A model generated the notes under the pieces. The model was given only the letters and a program-made list of their open reading frames with translations. It had not been told where the DNA came from and did not search any database. From Rhynochetos jubatus (Eukaryota; Chordata; Aves; Eurypygiformes; Rhynochetidae): a DNA stretch of 64,000 nucleotides. Made by a program: the position numbers and the translations under genes. How positions within the stretch are numbered: the first letter of the stretch is position 1; every line of letters starts with the position of its first letter. Positions 45,351 through 60,300 of this stretch are shown one piece after another. Location of the stretch: the NCBI GenBank assembly GCA_027574665.1, contig CM050655.1, positions 4,712,001 to 4,776,000 on the forward strand. Reading direction: 5' to 3'.

Positions 45351-48300
45351 CTTCCCCCGGGAAAGGGGGGTACCGGCGGCGGGGGGCGGGGGGGTGGGGT
45401 GTTTTGACAGGTGGCTTGTACCCCGGGAGAAAGGCTGCCGCCGGCGCGGGGTGTGTGTGGGGGTTGGTTTCGATGGGAAATTGGGGGAGATGGAGGCCGG
45501 GTGAGAAATAGTTGGCGTGCTTGGCGGGCGAGGGGCCCGTCAGCCCGAGTTTATTCTGCTACGTTTGACGCGCTCGGTTAAAACTACAAAGCGGGGCTGC
45601 CACGGGAGGGAAAAGAAGTTGCTGGGCTCATGGAGCTCCGTCGGGGCTCGCCAAAGGCGACCCCGAGTCGGGCCGGCCACCCGCATCCCCACGCGGGCGC
45701 GGGATGCGGCGCGAGTGGGATGCCGCGCACGCGGGATGCTGCGTGCCCCCATCGCCGAGCCCTTTCCCTCCGCCTTGTGTCCGCAGAGCTCCTCCTGTCC
45801 GGCAAACTCAGCGAGTATGGTGTGATCGTTCCCTTCAGCGCCGATTGCCGAGGCCGGTTCCTCTCGCACGTGGTGTCCGGCGAGGCGGCGGCGAGGATCG
45901 ACGAAGCCGCTTGTCCCCCGGCTTCGCGCCCGTCCCGCCGCCGCGTGCCCCGCAGCCCCCCGGATGAGTCCCCCCAACGCCACGGGGCCGGTGGCCGGTT
46001 GGTCTACTTCAACGTCACGGTTTTCGGGAAGGAGCTGCACCTCCGGTTGAGGCCCAACCGGTGGTTGGTGCCGCCAGGCGCCGTGGCCGAATGGCAGGAG
46101 GATTTTGAGGTGCTTTTCCGGGAACCCCTCCAGCAACGCTGCCTTTTCACCGGCGACATCTCCGGCATGCCCGGCGCGGCCGTGGCCATCAGCAACTGCG
46201 ACGGACTGGTAAGCTCGAGGCCGGCGGGGCGGTTGGTGCGTGTTGCGGGTGTTTTGGGGCGGGTTTTCTCTTGGGATGCGGATCGTGGTGGCCTGAAACC
46301 TGATTTTTTTGGATGATGCGTTAGGTATCTGCACCGTACGTTGCCCTTTTCCGTCTGGCTGCTGCAGGTTCCCTTTCCCCACGTGGCTCGTGGCGTGAGC
46401 AGGGCAGGGTACCACACGCGCGAGTGCTCGTTCCCTCTGCTCTGTTTATGTAAAGGGGTTAAACCAGATGGTGTTATGCCCACGGGCTCTGCCCTGCCTC
46501 CGGGACGGGTACCCACGCTGCCCATGATGCTGCTGCATCCTCGCTCACCCGTGTTTTACCTTGGGACTGTTTCAGAAAACTTTTTTTCTGCGTTTCCCAC
46601 CTCTTTAACGTGGCTGAGGGAGCTCAGGCATCTCCTGTCATCGCTGTTAGTGTGCAGTCTTGCCCCGACTAAGCATCTTTTTGGGGAAGAACCTCCTTTT
46701 TTTTATTCTAATCGCTCCCCTGCTCAGAGCCCTTTGGCTTTCTGAGTGCAGGGTGAGCACAGTCCAGCATCAGTAACTTACTGCCACGGCGCTTTAATTA
46801 CTTAAATGGCTCTGTTACCTCCTTATCCCCGGCGGCTGGTCTGCCCGTGGCTTTCCTACCTTTGATACCCTTGAGGAATTTCTTTTTATTTCTTTATACC
46901 TTTGGCCCATTGCCCTTCAAACTTCCCTTGAGCCCATTTAATTCTTGTTTTCGGTGCCAGCGTTAGCCGTTTTCTCCTGGTACCGCTTATGTTACTCCTG
47001 GGTTGGAATAAACCTCTTATTTTGCCTTTTTTTTTTTTTGTTAATATTTCTTCTTTGGTTGTTTTATTCTGGGAGTTCCGTAGCCAGTTTTGGCTGCTCG
47101 CACAAACAATTTGGCATTCCTTTCTTTTTATATCGCGCCTGGTGTTACTGTACAAGCAGAAATGACAGAGCAGCACAGCTAGAAATGCCTATTTCGCCTA
47201 CGTATAGCAGTCTATTTTCTTTTCCTGACACTTTTAGCACAAAATCCACACCTTTTTGAAGCATCTTTTTTGGGAATCGGCTGGGGCTGTGAATTTGCAG
47301 AAATTTCTCCGTGACACGGAACGCGCTGGGGCTGGCGAATTCGGGCAGGCTTGAAAGCTTTAAAGGTATTTCCTATAGCTCCGGCAAGCAACTAGTAGCG
47401 CTGTGTCTGGAATGAAAACTTGTGTTTGAGGATAGAATTCCCACTGGCATCGCGAGCGAAGGGATGCTGGAAGCCGTTGGCAGCTGAGTCCGTGTCCTGC
47501 CGCAGCCGGGATGCAGCGAGGATGGTGTTGAGGGAGTTTCTTTGCCCTGGAGCCTGTTCTAACTGTGACAGTCCATCTCACATAGGCTTTAGTTTAACTT
47601 TTCTCGGCTTTTCTAGGCTTTCACCCCAGGTTCTCCCATCTCAGCCCCTTGCACACCTTCTTGGGTGGGGGTTGCCATTATTTTTGCCCTTGTTCCAGCC
47701 ACCCCTCGGCCGCAGGTTATAGCAGCGATGCCGGTTTAGGTTGTAGCTTGTACGGCAGGATGCTTTTGCACGTGGATTTATGCAGCCATCCATGGTACCC
47801 CCATCCCACTCCCTTAAGCTCATGTAAAGGAAGAAGTGTTTTTTCCCCCAGGATCAGCAGCTCAGGGCGCTTGCTTCATCCCTCTTTGCCTTCATTAACC
47901 CCCGATGCAGCCGGCTCTGCCGGGGCTTTGCCGCCGCTGTGCGGGGTGGGATTAGCCATGTTGTGCTGATGCACGGGGCTTCGGTGGTTTGCAAACGCCG
48001 AGGTCTTCTGCGGGGCGCTTTTGATTCACCCCCATTTCCAAAACTGTCCAGGGAGCGCAGTGTTAAGCATCGTGGTTGCTGATGTGTTGTCTTGCAGATG
48101 TTTTACTTCTTCGTGTAACACTCCAACACCACTGGGGGAGAGGAAAAAACCCCCAAAAAGTCCTTTTTTCTTTTTCTTCCTGTAATTTATTTATTGCTCC
48201 ATGGCCAACAAATAAATGCCCTGACCTCAAGCAGCAATTTCCCATCATCGGCAAAGCACATGTAGCAGTGGAAGAAGAGGTCAGGAGGACACGGCCCGAG

Positions 48301-51300
48301 CAGGGGCTCTGCTCCTCCCCTGGTAAAGAGGATTTTGTGATACAGCCAACACAGCAGTTGGTTTCTCTCTTTCGTGGTTATTTTTCTGGCTGCTGTAGGT
48401 TGCTGTATGGTCCTCTGGCCGGACAGCTTCTATCTGCTCAGGGTCCGTCCCCTTTGGAGGAGCCGTGAGACCAAGAGGACCCCAAAAAAAGCAGTGAAAA
48501 GAGCTTGATTTATCAAATGGAGCGAGAAACAGAACCGAAACGGGGTGATAAGTGTGGATGGGATAGTAGGATGTTATTCATGACTCGCTGTACCTCCAGC
48601 ATGACCCGACAGAGAGGCAGCAGAGCATCTGGGAGGGATGTACGTGGTCAGGACTGACGTTAACGTCATCCTAGATAGGGACTAGCCTAAGGTGGGGACC
48701 ACCGGCTGTAGGTAGCTTTGTTGCTCTTCCATGTGCTTGTAGCCTGGAACCGCTGTGGACTTTTTCTAGAAGTTATCCACGAGCTTTAAAAAGGGATTGT
48801 GGCTTTTTCATCCCAGGATAGAGCACGTGGGAGGCGCAGGACCGCGCTTGGCCCCTTGTTTCTGGTCAGAGGAAGCGTTCTGGGATGCTGCGGATGAAGG
48901 CTGTGTACACAAAGAGATTACGCTGCATATAAACGGAGACTGAGATTATAAATGATGAGGGAAAAAAACCCCTGCCAGTTCTTGGAAAAGAGAGTACACA
49001 TTAAGTCTTTCCATATTTAGCCATGGAAGTGACCTGATTTTTTTTCCACAGGTGCCAAACCCACGGCACCTTCCACGGCTGTTACTTGCCATGGGCATCC
49101 ACGCATGAAAATCCAGCCTTTTTTTTCTTTTGCAAGGGTGTCTCGTAGCAGGGTGGGAAGATGCTGTCGTCCATAACATAATTTCAAAGCTGATCCAAGC
49201 CACCAAATTCCCAACTGGTAAAGTAGTATTAGTCAGAAATCTCCCCCCGGCAGACACATCTCACTGCAGCAAAGGCATCCCATCTTCCCACGCCGGCTTT
49301 AGCGGCGTGTGGTTGACCTTGCCTCCTTCATGCTTTGCTGGTTGCAGAGATGGGTGAAGAATTATCATCTGGAGGCACCGTATTTGCTTTCCGTGGTTGA
49401 CTTTTCCCCGCTGCTCTCTGGGGTTATTTGCACCAGCGTGCTGCAAACTGTGGAGCCAGCGTTTTCCGTCCCTGTCACCCTGGCCTGCTTCGGATGGGTG
49501 GCAGCCGATAAGCAGAGCACAAAAGCCCTCAGGAGCAGTAATTAATAGGGAATGAAGGGAGAAACAGTGCAAAATGTGTGGGTTTGCCTTCCGGGATTTT
49601 CCTTGGAGCTCCTGAACTGTAATTTTGGGAAGAGGAAAGGTGCTGGATTAAATGGCCAGGGGGTGAGATGTCCCTTTGGTTACATAGATCCCACTGTCCT
49701 CAGCTGGTGTGGTTTTTACGTGGGTGTGAGGGCTTTTCTCCCATGTGATAATCCTAATTTTTGGCAGTGAGATGAAAACCAGACACTGGGCTGAAAACCA
49801 AATTAATTAGTTAACCCTGAGCATGTCTCCATGCCATCACCCTACCAGGAGCTACATTTGAATCCTGGCTTGGGTCAGCTGGCAAAGCCCAGATGGAGCA
49901 GCTCCCTCTCTGTAGACATCCCCAGAATCTCTTGCCTGGGCACAAAGAGCAGGGAAAAGCCGTCAAGGGTCGCGTTAGATGGGTTGCAAAGCCTGTGCTG
50001 TGCACAGAGAGGTGCCCAAATAGCAACCGAGCATCTCTGGACCGTGCCCTGGTGCCGCACACGCCGTTCAAGGTGCAGGGCAGATGCATCCCTCTACAGA
50101 TTCGGGATGCTGTCGCTGGGACAATCCCTGGATGAAGGGGGAGCAGTGGCTAGCGCTGGTGACCGTGTTCGCACAGCCTGGCTTTCTGGGACTTTTTGTC
50201 CCAATTAAGTGTGAATCGTGTAGGAAAAATACATACTATGCACGCAGCTGGATTTCCCCCTCCTCGGTGCTGTTTGCTTCTCTGGCTGAGTGCAGCGGCT
50301 TTATTAATTTTTCCACATTTCAGCTGTGTTGAAGTGTCAGAATTTCCTCAATTCCTGTGGGAGTTGGAGGGTTTTACCCAGCGGGGATGGAGGAGGTGCT
50401 GGGGGGGCGGGGGTCCCCTTTAGCGAGGCTGGCGCTGGGCCAGTTCATCTCTCCCGTAGCCTGGGGAGACGTAGGAGAGCTGGAAAAAAGACTTCACCCT
50501 CTGCGAGCTGGCAGAAGCGAGTTTGATGTTTTCCTTAAAAGAAAAGAAAAAAAGTATATTTTCCCTCTTTTCAGTGGAATTGTCTTCAAAGGGCTGTTTT
50601 CTAGTTTGGGAATTACCTTCACTGAGAGCTGCAGACAGCATCTCATGTTAGGCACATCGGTAACGATAGTCCCACCCTGGCAGATTTCATCTAAATCAAA
50701 TAAAATTGGGGGTGGGAAGCACATGGCAAATTGATCATCGAGGATGGGATCGATCTCTTGGCAAGAGCCCAAGGAAAGCTTATTGGGGCTTTATAGGTGG
50801 CAACTGGCCTCTTTCGTTGCCTCCCTACAGTTAAAACCTTCTCAAAATTCTGAAATACAACCCGAGCTGTTCCTTTTTAAGACCGAGCGAGTTCGTGCGT
50901 GCCTCTTGCAACGGTGGTTTTGGGTAATTTTTTTTTTTTTTCTTAATTTTTGCGAACGCCAAGGTGCCTGCTGCGGTTTCTGTTTCGTTCATTAGGCCGC
51001 TCTGATCAGACGTGCACACAAGTCCTTGCGGAGTTGACTTTGCCTGTGGGTCCTGGCCGGAGTCAATAGCATGTTGCGTCGCGCTTCGGGAGAAAGCACG
51101 GGTGAGAAAGTCTGGGCTGGTTCATTTCTTGAGCCTATCTATAATTAATCCCAAGCTGTAGTGCAGTGCAAACCCAAGTGGGCTGTGGCTTGGCACAAGG
51201 CTCTTTCATATTTTAATCCAGCCTTGCCCCGGTGCTGCGACACGGCTTTCCTCCGGCTGCCTGACTCAGCAAGTCCCGGCTTTCACCGTAAACCCCTAAA

Positions 51301-54300
51301 CCGGCTTTGGGGTGCCTTGTCCTGGGTGAAACGCCCTGTAGCAGGGCTATGAGCGGGTAGCAGTTGGTGCTTCTGCTGCTGGGATGAACTAGGATGCTGG
51401 CAGGGGGGTGTACCATGCTGGGTGATTTCGGGTAGCAGGAGTGCCCAGATTTGTAGCGATGTGCAGGCTGGAAGCGCATTCATCGGTGGGAAATCATCAG
51501 GGTAATTCATGCGTGTAGAATCCAAGCGTGTTTGCGATGCCTGTGTCAGACGCCCAGCGCTCTGCCCTCCTGGCTACTGGTTTTTGAGTTAAGCGGTGGA
51601 TACTCACCTTCTCTTAGAATAAAGAGCAACACCTTGGACTTGCCCGACTGTCACTGGACCTGATCTGTGGGTTGACCCCCAGGTTCGGTCTCTGCCTCAT
51701 CCCCACCACCGTGCCGGGTTGAACCTGGCTGTGACCTGAACGTCTGCTAAGGAAAGGATCTGAGATATGTGTGTCAGGCAAGTTGATCAGGCACAACTGC
51801 CTGTACTTAGATTCCTCAGGAAGACGGTAAAACAAAACCAGCCAAAAACCTGCTTTCCAGAGGAGTTAAGCAGCTAATAAAACCCAAGAGGAGCAGGAAA
51901 TTTGATGAAGTGTAGCGGAGCCAGGTTGGCTGATGCCACGATGCATGCAGTGGTACGTGAACGTGAAGGGGATCCAGTGACCCAGGAGGGCTTGGAAGAG
52001 CCCCCACTTTGCCTGGCTGTTTACAGAGCCCAGCTCGCGTCTTCCTACTGCTCTGTGCAAAACATAGAGATGTATATATATTCGTTTGATTGGATGAAAA
52101 CAGTTCCAGCATCCCAGCCCTGATGAGGACTCCAGTAGGTACACGCTGTCAAAGGCTTTGCTAGAAGAACAGATCCATATGTTCTGCCTGCGCTTTCCAG
52201 GCAGCTATTCAACAGCGGCGGGCAGCGCCGGGGGAAGGAGCGTGCGCGATGGAGGGAGCCGTGAAAAATGCCGGGCTTGGTTGGGGGGCGGGGGGGGGGG
52301 CTGTCCGTGGGATGGAAGCCAAATCCCGGCGATCCTTTTGCTTGCCCGAGGTCCGAGCCGGCTGGCGCTGCGGAGTGTGAGTGCTCGGGCTGATGTAATG
52401 GGGATTTGGTGGGAGCTTGGTGTTAATTAGAAGCAGGTCGGTAGCCAGGACGACGTTTCCAACCATGTTTGCCCTCTCATTGATCTTCCCCTTCTTGGAG
52501 AGGTGGAGTCGTAACTCTTTCCAGCTTCTCCTCCGAAGGGATTCCCCTGTGTTGATTCCCAAGGACTTCATGGGGCAAAGACGACGGTTTCCTTTTTCTT
52601 CCTTCTTGCTGTGATTGCAGCTCGTAGGGTCGGTGAAGTGGCTGATTTCCTGCCCGGCACCATGACCATGGGGATGAGGGAAGGCGCAGGGAGGCACGTG
52701 AGCCCCTGCAGCCTGTAGCCCCCGATGCGCAGGGTTAGGCAGAAACACTCATGGCTGAGGAGAAGGAATGGAGTTTCCTAGATGTATAAAGATGTAACTG
52801 GAATTGTGGCCAGGTTTTCTTTGATTGTTTTTTTCCCCTCCATTTTTTAATCTACAGGAGAAATTAAGGGCCATCATACGTGACACCGGGCTTATTTGGG
52901 ATGCTTTTTCCCCTTGCCTTCCTGCCTGCTCTGCATCAACCATTAATGAGTCTATTGAATGTGTATGTACGTGTATGTGTTTATAAAAACACACCTTTTT
53001 TTTCGTTTTCCTCCCCTTTTCTTAATTTCTTTGTGGAGTCCAGGCTGGACTGATTCGGACAGACAGCAATGAGTTCTTCATCGAGCCCCTGGAGAGAGGG
53101 CAACAGGAGACGGAGGAGCATGGGAGGGCCCACGTGGTGTACCGCCGGTCGGCCATCCGGCAGGACGGCACCGAGCCCCGGCAGGACCTCCACCCTGAAG
53201 GTAGGGTCTCCACGAATCTAGTGTTTTCCAACAATTTATAATAACTGTTTCTTGAGGGGGGAAGGATATCTCCTTCAACTCACCCTCTGGGTTGTAAGGC
53301 TGGTCCTGTGGCTTTAGGTGGGCGTTAACTGGGTCATCAGTGAGAAGAAATGAAAGAAAATGCTGGGGTTTTGCTGGGAACTTTGAAAGTCTTCCAAATT
53401 TGGTTGAAGTTGGATGAGTTCTGTATGCGTTATTCTGCCTCTCTGAAGAGGAAGAATCTCCTTGATAGGTGTGAGCAGGCCCATGGATGATCACATAAGC
53501 TTTGGGATGGGAAGCAGAGTTGGGAGGAACCAGGTTTGGTCTGACTTGGCCTCCAACTGCAGCTCGAAAACTGAGATGTAGCTGCCACAGTCTTGCTTTA
53601 ATCACCTATACACTGTAAAATGTGGCATCAATTTCCCTTTTTAACAGCTGGTAGAAGTCCCAACATTCATAATTCATTTCACTTTTCTAGAGTCGTGTCC
53701 TTTTTCTTTTCCCTTCTTCTTTGCCTTGAAGCAGAAAAACATGGATTTTGGTTTTTTATTACAGCATCACTTAGCCCTGCGCTGCACTCTGCGGCGCAGA
53801 AATCGCCTGCTGACTTACCCGGACAAAGCCGAGCGCGCCCAGAAGCGTTTACAAGCGCGGGGTCAACGTCGTGCAGAAGCGCTCTAGAAACCTATCTATA
53901 TTTCCGCGGAGGCGTTCGCCTTCCCCGGCGTTTATTCGCCTCTTGCGGCACCGTAGCCAGCTCGCTAATTTAAGAACAGGCTGAAAAGTTTTCCAGGGTG
54001 TGCTCGTTGCTTTCGTAGCATTGCTGGTGGAATTGCAGTTGAGGGCTTTGGAGGGACTGCTGGGTGATGGATGGGATGAAAGGTGATGGGTGGGCTGGAG
54101 GATGAAGGAAGGATGCTCTGGCTACGGCTCTCCGCTCTCAAAGAGCAGCCCCCGGCTTTGCACGTGTCCTTCCCACCTCCCCAAGTGTCCCACCATCACC
54201 CAACGGACACTGTAGGACCATCATCGTGTAGGTGTGCCTTTTTAGTGCTGGTCGCTCCCAATTCGGAGCCCTTTCCCCACCGTACAGCAAGCTGGATCAG

Positions 54301-57300
54301 CAACCTGCTTGGAGTCAAATAGCCTATTTATTTTTCCTGTTAATTTGTGTTTTGTCACCGGTGTCAGGTCCCCTCACTGGCTCTTTCTCTTTCTCCATGC
54401 CTCGCTCAGCGCCTGATGTGCAGGTGGGTGATCTCCCCAACTCCTTGGAGCTGATAACGGAGCGGCTGGGGGACGCGGAGCGCAAGAGGCGGCATGCCAG
54501 GAAGGATGACTACAACATCGAGGTCTTGCTGGCGGTGGATGACTCCGTCGTACGCTTCCACGGGAAGGAGCACGTCCAGAACTATGTCCTCACCCTCATG
54601 AACATAGTAAGGCTTGGCTTTGCGGGTTTACTGCTCTTCTGATGGTGGAAATCTGTTATCCTGGAAAAAAATGGGTTTGAGGGGAGGAAAAGTGCTGCAG
54701 GAAGGGCTGTTCCTTCGCACAGCCGGCTCTGGCATTTAATAGGTGTGGCAGTTGGAGTGACGGAAAACAGAGCCCTTTTATGTTCATCACTGCCGCGTTT
54801 CCCCGGCGTGTTGGTTGCCGTCGCTGCCTGTCACCCGAGTCCGAGGGCATCTTCTCTTTCTCCTGGCCAAGACCATCTCCTCCTCGCGGCCTCAGCCTCA
54901 GCAAATGCTGGGGAAGGGGGTGGTTGTTGATTATTTAGTTTGGAATGCTGAGGTTTTGTTTACTCCGTCATTACGTTGTTCATTATTTAGTTTGAACAAT
55001 ATTGTTGATAGGAGGAGAAGACTTTTATAGATTTTCAGAAGTTTTTTTGCGCTCTGTGGAAAACCTGTGCGCTTTGAGGATTGGTTGGATGTGTTAGTAA
55101 AGGAGTTTATATCAACTTTACAGCATCTCTCCTCACTCGCTGGCGCGGGGCAGCCTGGGCTGATTCCCTACACCCCTCTTCTTTCCTTTTCAAGATAAAA
55201 ATGTACATATTTTTGTACATTTTTTGTGTAAAATGTGTATTCAGGACATGTACAACTCCTGAGGGATGTGGAAGGATCAATATTTACTCAGCTATTCGTC
55301 TTGCAGGAGGTTTGCTCCACCGGTACCTGCGCGTCTGCAATTTGGGTCACGCGTTCAGAGATCTCTTTCGTGGGCTGTCCCATTTCTGTTTTGTTTTCCG
55401 TGCTTTATCCTCTATTTATTTATTTTCCTTTAAGCACTCTTTTTGTTTGGTGATGGAACGCATTCGAAAGGTGCAACCAGCTCAGAAATAACCAAGCTAT
55501 AAAGGTGCTTTTGCTTTTTGGCCGCTCGTTTGGGCATGATTTCTGCCCTGGCAGGCAGGCCCCAGGGACATTTTGGCAGTAACGAAGGGGAAATTATCAA
55601 CATCAGGGGTAAGGATTTGTGGAATTAGCGGCCAAGTGTAATGTCAGTCCCAAAATAGAGACGATGTTGGTTTTAAAAAGCAAATGCCTTCGTTTCAGTG
55701 TTTCATTCTCCGGAGTGTCATCCCGGTGCCCGTGGTAGGATGCTCTCAGCATCACTCACATTCACTCTCTGCAAGTTTCTCCCCTTCGCTTATTAAATCC
55801 TTCTGACCCGGGGGCTCTTCCCACGTTATGGAGGTCGGAGATGATGTCATTTTTCCTTTCCGATCCGGGGAGGACGGACAGTTTGAGTGCCTGGGGATTG
55901 TCAGCTCTAATCAAAAGGTTGGTTTTCAGGCGCATTTCATGGTTTCTACCCCGCGGGCAGGACTTTTCAGGCAGTGAATGCGCGGGATGCTGTGCTGGGA
56001 GAAGGGGGCACCGCTCTCTATTCAAATAAAGGCAGCGCTGGAGACCTTAATGAATTAAATAGAGGGGAAAAAGCAGCATCAATGAAAGGGGGAGGGGGGG
56101 GAACAGGATAATGCACGCAACAAATACTTCCCCCAAGTATTATTTTCTCCTATACATTCTTCCCCAACCCCCTTCCCCTTCTTTCTCTCTGGTTTTGAGT
56201 GAGTTTTCTTTCCAGCTTTGCCGTGACCTCCATCCGCCTCCTCTTCCCTTGGCGCCGCCTCGTTTCCTTACCGGCTCGGATTGCCTTAAAATACCCGATT
56301 CAGCAGAAAAAAAAAATTAATAAAAAAAGCTTTCTGGCCTGGATGGCAGAGAGGAGGGTGCCGGGGGTTGGTGGGGAGGAGCGTGCTGGGACCACACAGT
56401 TCAACACTAATCCCATTAGTTGGAGGCAAGGGGAAGGAGGAGAGGCTTGGCCAGCCCTCTAACGAGGAAAGGACTTAATGAGCTAGGCTGGAGTACACTG
56501 GGGAGATGCTGCATGGGAGCCAGCTGGGAAAGCCTCCAGGAGTTCTCCTATCAAGATATAACCCAAGAACAGGGGGCTGTGAGCTTGGAAGTTGATAATA
56601 AACTTTTCTGGCCTTTTCTGGGGTCCCTGTTGGGTGCAGAGGGGGTGGTGTTGTGTCCTGGGGCTGTCCCTGGGACACAAACCCTTTTATTAGGAGCTTG
56701 GTGTCAGCTGAAGCTCAGTGATAAATGATTTGTCACAGAGAACTCTTTTTTTCTTTTTTTTTTTTTAATAAAAATCCCTTATTTCATTGCCAGAAATGTG
56801 GATGCCAGGCTTTTCATTAAACGGTGCTGCGTCCATCCCGGGAAGCTGACATGAGGATGACTGCTCCTTTTGTGCACCTAAAAGCTTCCCTGCAGGCTGC
56901 TGGCCCCGCTAGCTCCCAGCCTGCATTCCCAGCCGTTCCCTTCTCGGCTTGGAGGCTACGTGAGGATTTTGGGTCAGGTTGAAGCGAGCGGGAAGCGCAT
57001 CCTTTGCCATCGCAGGCTGTGCGTGCTGGAGGAGGCGTGTTCGAGCACATCGCTTAACTCCAGGCTGAGCATCCCTGTGTCCGTCCTAGCAAAATGTGGC
57101 CGCCTCCCTGACGCTTGGCTCTTGGGATGACTATTTGGTGATGTGGCAGATCGGGGAACACATCTTGCTCGCTTGCCGTGGCATGGATTGCGATGCTATC
57201 GAAGCAAAACGAGCATCCCACAGCAAGGGCTGAAGGGTGGGAGAAGGGCTGGGAACCAGGAGGAGATCCAGCACCCTGTCAGGGGAAGGGGAGAGGAAAT

Positions 57301-60300
57301 GTTTTGTGTCCTGCTTTGCTTTGCAGCCTCTTGTTACTCATTTGGGCTCCTTGGGTGGGAATTACCAAATTAAGCCTGGGGTTATGTTGGCCATTGAAAA
57401 GCACAGGCATGGTTTTCTCCTTCGCACTTCCGAGCTATGGGCTCAGTTAAGCCTGGTCCTGGTGATAACTGGTTTGCTGGGTTTGTGTAGGATATTGCCC
57501 GTGATTAGGAAAGGTACTTGGTGATTTCCCATTGTTTCGAGTTACTAGGGAAGCCCAGTGAGTCACAGCCCTCTCCAGGCTGGGACGTGCCCGGCTCCTG
57601 TCCCGCACATCAGCCAAATTACTGTTCCCAGGGGTTGGGTGACAAAATGTTACCAAGACCCCCCTGGAGAGGGGGTTAGGGGAGAGAAAAAAATCAAACC
57701 TCGAGCTTTATTTTTAACCTGGGATTATCCAAAAAGCCGAGACGGAGCACGGATTGCTTGAGACACTGCTTTGCCAAGTTTCAGGAGGGAGACTGGGCTA
57801 AAATAATGGGAAAATTATAGTCCTTCTGGCCTATGTTGGTTTTTTTTTTTTTCCTGGTGGTTCATGAGCCACCTCCTCGCTGACTGATAATAAAAAACAC
57901 CTCTTATGCCTCTTCTGCTTGCACATGCTCGCCCCCTCTCCCCCCCATATAGACTCAGGTGTTTGTCGCTATGTTTTTTGGGACAACATAGCCCGTTGTG
58001 TGGAGAGCTGGGATAAAATCTAAAGCCTTGTTCTGCAGAGCAAACCTCCGCCTTGAAAACGTAGATAACGTGGGTCAGCCCTTGCAGAGATGTGTGTGTG
58101 GGGGACACGTGTGTGCAGCGAGCCCGATGATGCCGTCAGGGGGACTTTTAGGGGTTGCTACACCCTCAGCCCCAGCAAATGGGCTTTGGGTGAGTCCACC
58201 AGCATGCAAACTGAGTGAGGGAATAAAAGGAGCTTAAAGATGACTTGGCTGTTCTGATTAAGCGTTCTGGGGTTTTGAAATGTCAGCTATTCTGCTGGTT
58301 TGGCAAATTCTTCTCGTGTCTCTCTCTCTTTGTTTTCCTTCCCTGAAGAACGGCGAGGTCTAGACGTTGCCAGTGCGGTTTGCTGTCGAGATCTTGTGTC
58401 TGGGGCTGCAGACTCGGGGCTGGCCAGACTTGCAGGGATTTAGGTAGGCAGCCTTGCCTCGCTCCCAGCGCCAGCGAGGGTCTGGGGGGGTGGGTGGGGG
58501 TGGGGGGCACGCGCTTTGCGAATTCATTGAGCATTTTGGAGGGGATGCGCAGGGTTTTGATGTTCCTTTTTTTCTTCGTAGAGCTTAGCATCGTCCCCTT
58601 GGCACTGCAGGGCTGGGGACTTTGGAGTTGCATAGTGGGGGGTCCTGCGGGCTGGTTGTTCTTGCTGGTTTGCCCTTAACATACAGCTAGCCTTAAGGGC
58701 TAGTCTTTTTAAGGAGAAAAAAATCCTCTTGTGCAAGAAATAGGAGAGCCAGGTAACAATATTATACAGGGATAAGAAGATCTTTATCCCATCTGTCTTC
58801 AGGGAGGCAGGTCCGTTCACCGGAGCCCTTTGCTGAGCAGGTATTTTCTGGAGGGATTTTCTTTGAAGACTCTGACTCTCTTAATGGGCTCTGCAGAGGG
58901 CAGGGGGTGTTGCGCCAAGCCTGCAAACTGCTCTCCAGGCCCATTTCCATCCCCGCTGCCTGCTTGAACCAGCTCCAGGACGGGCTGATGGGCAGCAAGC
59001 GCCGAGCCCTTTTGATTTGTCCTTTTTTCTTTTTTTCCCTCGATCAATTATTTATATCTGGCCATTAAGGGAAGTCCTTAGCCTTGGGCGGTCTGGTTCC
59101 ACATCTGCTTTCTGAATTAGGCGTGAGCTGGTATCTGTTAGGTTCAGATCCCTGCCTAAATGCTGCCCTGCCCTAGAGAAAGGGGGGCTGGGGTTTAGGG
59201 TTAACCCTTTGGCTCAGAGGCTGCAGAGGTATCTAGTCCCTGCTAGCTGGGGGAGAGTGGGATTTAGCACTGCTTTACAAGGAAGATTGGGGGGATTAAA
59301 TCCCATCTTGAAGTAATGCAGCTTCTTGCATCTTAGTCCCTTAATGAGCTGTTTCTAAGCTGCTCATGGTCCTTCTGCTGGCTCTAGCAGCTTCTCTAGT
59401 GAGGCTGAGGAAGGATGCTCAGCACTGGAAGGGTGTTGATGCTGACATTTAGTTGTTAATGGCTGTGAAATATATTGCTCTTCCCACTTTTTTTTCCTTT
59501 GAGGATAGCTAATGTTGCCTGGGGGTGCATGGTTCAGGGCAGGCAGCTCATCTGGTACGTGGGGACCGTTTGCGGGCACTGCTGGTGGGAAGAGCCATGG
59601 TTGAGAGGAGGGCTGCAGGGTAGGTCAGCCCGCACAGAGCAAAGCCCCTGCCCCCACAGCTCCTCTGCGCGTGCTTCTTCCTCCCCTGGATGTGACCCTC
59701 GTTGTCTCTTGCTGATAGGGATGACCATGCGGCAGGTAGTTCTGGAGCATCCTTTCCCATGGGATCTGCTGAGCATCCTGCCAAAACATCCTGTGCAGCC
59801 GGGAAGGGAGAGGTCTGCACTTCTCCCTTGGATGCTCCAAGTCACGGCAAGGTCAGGCATTGGCTTGGCCGGATGCTCTGGCTGGCAGAGAGGTTGCTAA
59901 GGCAGGAACACGGCTGATCCCAATGGATCGAGGGGTCCTGGGGAGCAAGCAGCAGAGTGCTGGTGGATGATGCTGAGGTGCTGGCTGAAGAGGAGGCTTA
60001 ATGGTGTTCCAGCTCCCTCTGAGTGCTGGTGGTGAAGGAAAATGCATAAAGATTTGGGAAGGTGAAGGGAACAGATGTGTTTTCTCCCTTGTTCCCCTGA
60101 ACCATCCCCCAGGTCCAGCTTTCTGGCTCTTCATGGCATATAACCTGAAAAATACAGCATATTTTTAATTATAGTTGTCATAGGGAAACGTTAATGTTGG
60201 GTCTTTGGGTTTAAAAATGGCCGGAGTGGGTATTTCAAACAGAAGCACAGCCTGTAAATCAGGAGGGAGTCATAAAGCATGCGTGCAGTCTGGGAAATGG

